Source: Chloroflexota bacterium
GTDB lineage: Bacteria > Chloroflexota > Chloroflexia > Chloroflexales > Kallotenuaceae
Assembly: GCA_019240175.1 (NCBI GenBank)
Contig: JAFAYS010000161.1
Span: forward strand, 1-11,379
DNA: 11,379 nucleotides
Direction of reading: 5' to 3'
Within the stretch, counting starts at the first letter, position 1. The number at the start of each line of letters is the position of its first letter. This document shows positions 6,249-11,379 of this stretch, in pieces. Below the pieces are notes generated by a model that was not told where the DNA came from, ran no database searches, and saw nothing but the letters and a program-made list of their open reading frames with translations. The position numbers were made by a program, and so were the translations under genes.

Positions 6249-7379
6249 ATGGACATGGACCTGACTCCGCAGCAAAAAGACGCGCGGGCCGCCTATCACG
6301 CGTTTGTGGATCAGCATATCGTGCCGCACGCCGACCGCTTCGATCTTGAGGAGCGCATTCCCACCGAGCTGATCAGCGCGATGGCCAAAGAGGGCTACCT
6401 GGGCGCGGTCGTGCCTGAGGCGTTCGGCGGCAGCCCGATCGACATGATCAGCTATGGCCTGCTGGCGGAAGAGCTGGGCCGCGGCAGCTCGTCGGTTAAC
6501 GCGCTGCTGACCGTTCACAGCATGTGCTCGTTTGCGATCGCGCGCTGGGGCACCACCGAGCAGAAAGAGCGCTGGCTGTCGCGCATGGCGCAGGGCCAGA
6601 TGATCGGCGCGTTTGCGCTAACCGAGGTTCACGCCGGCAGCGATGCCAAGAGCGTCGAGACCGAAGCCGTGCCGACCGCCGACGGCTACGTGCTCAATGG
6701 ACGCAAGCGCTGGATCACGTTTGGGCAGATCGCGAATCTGTTTCTGGTCTTCGGCAAGTGCGAGGGCCAGCTGATGATCTTCTTTGTCGAGCGCAGCAAT
6801 CCCGGCGTCTCGGTCGTGCCGATCAGCGGCATGCTTGGCTCACGCGCCTCAATGCTGGGCGAGGTCCGGCTGGAAAACTGCCACATCGCCAAAGAAGATG
6901 TGATCGCGCGGGCCGGCTTTGGCTTCGCCTCGGTGCTGGCCTCGGTGCTGGACATTGGCCGCTACACCGTGGCCTGCAACTGCGTCGGCATCGGCCAGGC
7001 CTGTCTGGATGCCTCGCTGGCCTACACCAGTACGCGCAAACAGTTCGGCGTGCTGCTCAAAGAGCACCAGCTGATCCAGCAGATGATCGCCAACATGCTC
7101 ACTAACCTCAACGCGGCGCGGCTGCTGACGCAGCGCGCGGGCTACCTCAAAGAGATCAACGATCCGCGCATGATCATGGAAACCATGATCGCCAAGTACT
7201 TCGCCTCGACGATGGCCAACAAAGCCGCCAACGACGCGGTGCAGATCCACGGCGCGAACGGCGTCAGCAGCGATTATCCGGTACAGCGCTTCCTGCGCGA
7301 CGCGCGCATCCAGGAGATCATCGAGGGCAGCTCGCAGATCCAGCAGATGACGATCGCGAAATACAGCTATCAGCAATAG
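6249..7379 (+). CDS. Acyl-CoA/acyl-ACP dehydrogenase (FkbI/ZmaE-like)
   Basis: A 376-residue cytoplasmic FAD enzyme of full family length. N-terminal helical domain (about 1-115), central beta domain with AFALTEVHAGSDAKS (121-135), which contacts flavin and substrate, and C-terminal helical domain from about 220 with STRKQFGVLLKEHQ (261-274), VQIHGANGVSSDYPVQRFLR (331-350) and IIEGSSQIQ (357-365), where Glu359 occupies the usual catalytic-base region. The ATG at 6249 has GGG (6238-6240) 8 nt before it; the frame extends upstream to 6198 inside the repeat hairpin and that part is not expected to be translated. Proteins of this kind beside an FkbH-like enzyme and a discrete ACP oxidise the glycerate-derived unit on the ACP towards hydroxymalonyl. 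The dehydrogenase that should supply its aldehyde substrate (FkbK/ZmaG-like) is not in the window, so the exact reaction is open. The FkbH-like gene follows after 15 nt. Confidence 0.9.
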   Translation: MDMDLTPQQKDARAAYHAFVDQHIVPHADRFDLEERIPTELISAMAKEGYLGAVVPEAFGGSPIDMISYGLLAEELGRGSSSVNALLTVHSMCSFAIARWGTTEQKERWLSRMAQGQMIGAFALTEVHAGSDAKSVETEAVPTADGYVLNGRKRWITFGQIANLFLVFGKCEGQLMIFFVERSNPGVSVVPISGMLGSRASMLGEVRLENCHIAKEDVIARAGFGFASVLASVLDIGRYTVACNCVGIGQACLDASLAYTSTRKQFGVLLKEHQLIQQMIANMLTNLNAARLLTQRAGYLKEINDPRMIMETMIAKYFASTMANKAANDAVQIHGANGVSSDYPVQRFLRDARIQEIIEGSSQIQQMTIAKYSYQQ

Positions 7380-7394
7380 GAGCAAAGGGCAACT

Positions 7395-8465
7395 ATGTCA
7401 GGGCAAGTCGCAGAGCCCACACCCCAGAGCCAGACCGAGCTAAAGACCGTGAAGTGCGTGGTCTGGGATCTTGACAACACACTCTGGAAGGGCATCCTCC
7501 TGGAAAATGATCAGCTCGTGCTGGCCGATAACATTGTGCAGATCATCCAAACGCTCGACGAGCGCGGCATCTTGCAGTCGGTTGCCAGCCGCAACGACCA
7601 CGACGCGGCGATGGACAAGCTGCGCGAGCTGGGCCTGGACGAGTATTTCTTGTATCCGCAGATCAACTGGAATCCCAAGTCGGCCTCGGTCGAGAAGATC
7701 GCCAAGTCGATCAACATCGGCCTTGACACGATCGCTTTCGTGGACGACCAGCCGTTTGAGCGCGAAGAAGTGCAGTTTGTGCTGCCGGCGGTGCGCACCC
7801 TCGACGTGACCGAGCTGTCCACGCTGCTGGATCGCCCAGATATGAACCCGCGCTTTCTGACCGAAGACTCTAAGCTGCGGCGTCAAATGTATATGAGCGA
7901 TATCAAGCGCCAGGAGATCGAAGATAGCTTCGGCGGCTCCAACGACGAGTTTCTGGCCTCGCTCAACATGCGCTTCACGATCGCGCCGGCGCAGGAAGAC
8001 GATCTTCAGCGCGCCGAAGAGCTGACCGTGCGCACCAATCAGCTCAACACCACGGGCTATACCTATGGCTACGAGGAGCTGGATTTTCTGCGCCAGTCGC
8101 CGGATCACAAACTGTTGATCGCGGGCCTTGAGGACAAATACGGCACCTACGGCAAGATCGGCCTGACGCTGATCGAGTGTGGCCCCGAGGTTTGGACGAT
8201 CAAGCTGCTGCTGATGTCTTGCCGCGTGATGTCGCGCGGCGTCGGCACGATCTTGATCGGCCACATCATGAACATGGCGCGCGAGGCCGGCGTCAAGCTG
8301 CACTCGGAGTTTGTCTCCAACGATCGCAACCGCATGATGTACATCACCTACAAGTTCAACGGCTTCAAGGAAGTCTCCTCCGACGGCAAGAACATCGTCT
8401 TCGAGGCCGATCTCGATCGGATTCCGCCTTTCCCGGCCTACGTCGACGTGAGCATCCAGTCCTAA
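7395..8465 (+). CDS. fkbH: FkbH-like HAD-type glyceryl transferase/phosphatase
   Basis: A 356-residue protein of the FkbH family (HAD superfamily subfamily IIIC). FkbH-type enzymes take a glycolytic three-carbon phosphate (1,3-bisphosphoglycerate in studied systems), dephosphorylate it and load a glyceryl group on a discrete ACP. HAD motifs: VVWDLDNTLWKG (22-33) with nucleophile Asp25 and Asp27; SRN (65-67); Lys95 in NPKSAS; and FVDDQPFEREE (115-125) with Asp117/Asp118. The C-terminal half has the family blocks VRTNQLNTTGYTY (212-224), KYGTYGKIGLTLIE (248-261) and LMSCRVMSRGVG (273-284) with Cys276. The C-terminal region looks like a GNAT-type acyl transferase fold. The start has AGGAG (7378-7382), overlapping the previous stop, and AAAGGG 5 nt before the ATG. 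It is translationally close to the dehydrogenase gene, and with the ACP at 5888 it forms the core of a glycerate-unit pathway. Family is firm; final product is inferred. Confidence 0.92.
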   Translation: MSGQVAEPTPQSQTELKTVKCVVWDLDNTLWKGILLENDQLVLADNIVQIIQTLDERGILQSVASRNDHDAAMDKLRELGLDEYFLYPQINWNPKSASVEKIAKSINIGLDTIAFVDDQPFEREEVQFVLPAVRTLDVTELSTLLDRPDMNPRFLTEDSKLRRQMYMSDIKRQEIEDSFGGSNDEFLASLNMRFTIAPAQEDDLQRAEELTVRTNQLNTTGYTYGYEELDFLRQSPDHKLLIAGLEDKYGTYGKIGLTLIECGPEVWTIKLLLMSCRVMSRGVGTILIGHIMNMAREAGVKLHSEFVSNDRNRMMYITYKFNGFKEVSSDGKNIVFEADLDRIPPFPAYVDVSIQS

Positions 8466-8478
8466 TCGATCGATCTTG

Positions 8479-8500
8479 GGGCATACACCAGTATGCCCCT
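8479..8500 (+). repeat. Perfect 9-bp GC-rich hairpin between fkbH-like gene and PKS
   Basis: GGGGCATAC (8479-8487) and GTATGCCCC (8492-8500) form a perfect stem with loop ACCA, 13 nt after the stop. No T run follows (TACTCTGCTC), so it is either a weak or Rho-dependent pause or a dispersed palindrome, not a canonical intrinsic terminator. Confidence 0.5.
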
Positions 8501-8569
8501 ACTCTGCTCATTGTTCTTTATGGTTGCTTTCCAAGACTCACAGCTGATTGTTGAAGAGAGTGTATGCGT

Positions 8570-11379
<2,810 letters not shown>

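Noticed and set aside
7440..8303. 287-codon reverse-strand open frame opposite the FkbH-like gene
   Set aside because: The + strand encodes intact HAD and FkbH blocks; the reverse product is without motifs.
8466..8569. A promoter directly before the PKS gene
   Set aside because: I could not find a -35/-10 pair with acceptable spacing; the PKS is more likely read from the upstream operon.

Overview
The window carries one regulator gene and the beginning of a polyketide biosynthetic cluster, all on the + strand. It contains nine supportable genes. The base composition is GC-rich inside genes. Between genes there is low-complexity sequence built from GGAACAAA/TTTGTTCC-type units and small palindromes. 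This mix, together with a MalT-like NTPase fused to a BTAD-type (SARP) module and a small NHLP/Nif11-like protein, suggests a filamentous Chloroflexota bacterium (class Chloroflexia). That assignment is an inference from style, not from a marker gene.

Layout. 1-369: no gene recognised. 370-2220: compact STAND/BTAD transcriptional regulator. 2221-2832: long non-coding stretch with a 23-bp hairpin just after the regulator, a clover-like palindrome, a 14-unit GTTC low-complexity tract, a possible promoter and a leader hairpin. 2833-8465: probable operon of a small NHLP-like protein, a type II thioesterase, an ABC exporter ATPase and its ABC-2 permease, a free-standing acyl carrier protein (ACP), an acyl-CoA dehydrogenase-like flavoenzyme and an FkbH-like glyceryl transferase/phosphatase. 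8570 to the window end: first 936 codons of a type I modular polyketide synthase (KS-AT-linker, cut by the window edge).

How it may work. The FkbH-like protein, free ACP and dehydrogenase match three of the genes that make hydroxymalonyl- or methoxymalonyl-ACP from a glycolytic three-carbon phosphate. The hydroxyacyl dehydrogenase and O-methyltransferase of the full pathway are not in the window, so the product could be glyceryl-ACP, hydroxymalonyl-ACP or something else. The PKS begins directly with a KS whose active-site cysteine is serine (DTASSSSL) while both histidines and the lysine are kept. Its AT retains the serine, the histidine and the arginine that binds a carboxylated extender. 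This is the arrangement expected of a decarboxylating starter KS, with Ser in place of the well-known Gln (KSQ). The thioesterase would clear mis-primed carrier proteins, the ABC pair would export the product or give self-resistance, and the regulator is a plausible cluster-specific activator.

The points most worth attention are the Cys-to-Ser KS, the partial glycerate-unit pathway, the regulator without a TPR sensor, the small NHLP-like lead gene, and the structured inverted repeats placed directly behind stop codons, one of them inside the operon.
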